NCBI GenBank assembly: GCA_012270265.1
Contig: JAAXIR010000263.1
Span: forward strand, 1 to 7,814
Reading direction: 5' to 3'
DNA: 7,814 nucleotides
Origin: Candidatus Poseidoniales archaeon
Lineage (GTDB): Archaea; Thermoplasmatota; Poseidoniia; Poseidoniales; Poseidoniaceae
Positions 6,999-7,814 of the stretch are shown in pieces; the first letter of the stretch is position 1; each line of letters begins with the position of its first letter. Position numbers and translations under genes: made by a program. The notes below the pieces were generated by a model. It was not told the origin of the DNA. It did not search any database and worked only from the letters and a program-made list of their open reading frames with translations.

Positions 6999-7814
6999 AT
7001 TTGGGCACCCCTCGAGGACTGCGCCATCGTCAACAACTTCCTCAACAACACTCACCATGTTGTACGGTCGGTTCGGATTGTCTGGGACGAGCGTTTCAAG
7101 CTCGTCGTTGCTGCGATCAATCGGGTCTTCCGTAGGAACATGTGGTGGTTCAGCATCGTTGTGATCGGGAAGATACGAGAGAATTTCCTGAACCAAAAAG
7201 AACGCATCATCCTCATCGTCAGCAACCAAACATGCAATACCCGATCGGGATGCGTGAAGGTTCGCTCCACCAAGACCAGCAGCGTCGACTTCACCGCGTT
7301 GAACTTCGGGAGTTTCCAATGGCGATGAGAGGAACAGTTGGCCGTGTTCCTCTCCCAAGATGGTGAAATCAGAGAGACTCGCTGCCAAGGCAGATACACC
7401 AACAACCGGTCCCAAGACGAGGCTGATGACGGGCACTCTTCCACTGCTTTGGACCAAACGGTCTAGCAATTCGCCTGTCCCTGCCAATGCGTCAATACCG
7501 TCGTGGGCTCGTTGTCCTCCACCATCCCAAACGCAAACAAGGGGTGTTTTGGAGCGTTCTGCCATTTCGACAAGTTTGGCGATTTTCTTCGCATGCATTT
7601 CACCCATTGAACCGCCGTGCACGCTGAAATCTTGAGCAAAACAGTAGACTCGACGGCCTTCTATGGTTCCATGGCCTGTAACGACCCCATCGCCTAGCGT
7701 TTGGTGAAGGAACATATTGTGGTCTTTCGTTCGATGGGTAACGAACGTATCTACTTCGACAAAGGAGTCCGGGTCAAGGAGCAGATCAATCCGGTCTCGT
7801 GCAGTACCTCGTCC

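Larger units (their letters stand above)
6354..7814 (-). pseudogene. pccB: Acyl-CoA (propionyl-type) carboxylase carboxyltransferase subunit, interrupted by in-frame TAG; N-terminus off window
   Basis: One frame runs from the right edge to TGA at 6354-6356: 486 codons, of which codon 273 (6996-6998) is TAG. PccB subunits are about 510-530 aa, so only about 25-40 N-terminal residues are off-window. The subunit transfers carboxyl from biotin to propionyl- or acetyl-CoA. The first piece (6999-7814) begins GRGTARDRIDLLLDPDSFVE and includes GDGVVTG, QDFSVHGGSMGEMHA, LGGANLH and LSYLP, the N-terminal crotonase domain. The second piece (6354-6995) has [71 protein letters not shown] and the KNGNIPL end, a well-conserved C-terminal domain. 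The N-domain is unusual: DSGGAR is WDGGGQR (7509-7529) and GPCAGGAV is GPVVGVSA (7389-7412). No ATG follows the TAG before the conserved region; the first usable start is a TTG at 6908, inside GCLDIDA. It could be a nonsense-mutated gene, an assembly error, or a divergent paralogue. Family identity is certain; functionality is not. Confidence 0.85.

Noticed and set aside
1..7814. tRNA, rRNA, CRISPR repeats, insertion-sequence ends, attachment sites, rho-independent terminators
   Set aside because: Read on both strands by eye; no cloverleaf, spaced direct repeats, terminal inverted repeats or hairpin-plus-T-tract stood out, and almost all of the window is protein-coding.

Overview
The window looks like a chromosomal piece of a planktonic archaeon, most plausibly Marine Group II / Poseidoniales (Thermoplasmatota-like). 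This is inferred from several signals. None of the visible starts has a convincing Shine-Dalgarno sequence. Several starts have an A/T-rich, TATA-like box about 25 nt upstream, as in leaderless transcripts. There is also a large secreted, sequon-rich, C-terminally anchored protein with cadherin-like domains, and a PccB-type acyl-CoA carboxylase. An unusual bacterium is not excluded from this sequence alone.

Layout. (1) Positions 1-2538, minus strand, read right to left: a compact membrane-protein cluster of two small unrecognised membrane proteins (100 and 83 aa), an NfeD/YuaF/YqiJ-like membrane protein with a C-terminal OB-fold domain, and a flotillin whose C-terminus runs off the left edge. 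The NfeD-flotillin pairing is a known partnership; the two small proteins upstream are the unknown part. (2) Positions 2539-2644: a short divergent promoter region. (3) Positions 2645-3631, plus strand: a divergent shikimate dehydrogenase (AroE-like) that keeps the substrate and catalytic residues but carries a large N-domain insertion and an altered cofactor half. (4) Positions 3654-6359, plus strand: a 901-aa surface protein with signal peptide, alpha/beta-hydrolase domain, Ig/cadherin-like repeats, one membrane helix and a short cytoplasmic tail. The hydrolase nucleophile Ser is replaced by Gly, so it is probably a pseudoenzyme. (5) Positions 6354-7814, minus strand: the carboxyltransferase (beta) subunit of an acyl-CoA (propionyl-/methylmalonyl-type) carboxylase. 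Its N-terminus runs off the right edge and an in-frame TAG interrupts it exactly between its two crotonase-fold domains. It converges on the surface-protein gene, with a 6-bp overlap.

The regions do not form one pathway. The left cluster is a membrane-organisation module. AroE belongs to aromatic amino acid synthesis, the 901-aa protein acts at the cell surface, and the carboxylase belongs to propionyl-CoA/odd-chain or amino-acid catabolism. The points most worth checking are the interdomain amber codon with a diverged N-domain in the carboxylase, the nucleophile-less hydrolase on an anchored stalk, the AroE insertion, and the two orphan membrane proteins beside NfeD-flotillin. No tRNA, rRNA, CRISPR array, insertion sequence or clear terminator was seen.
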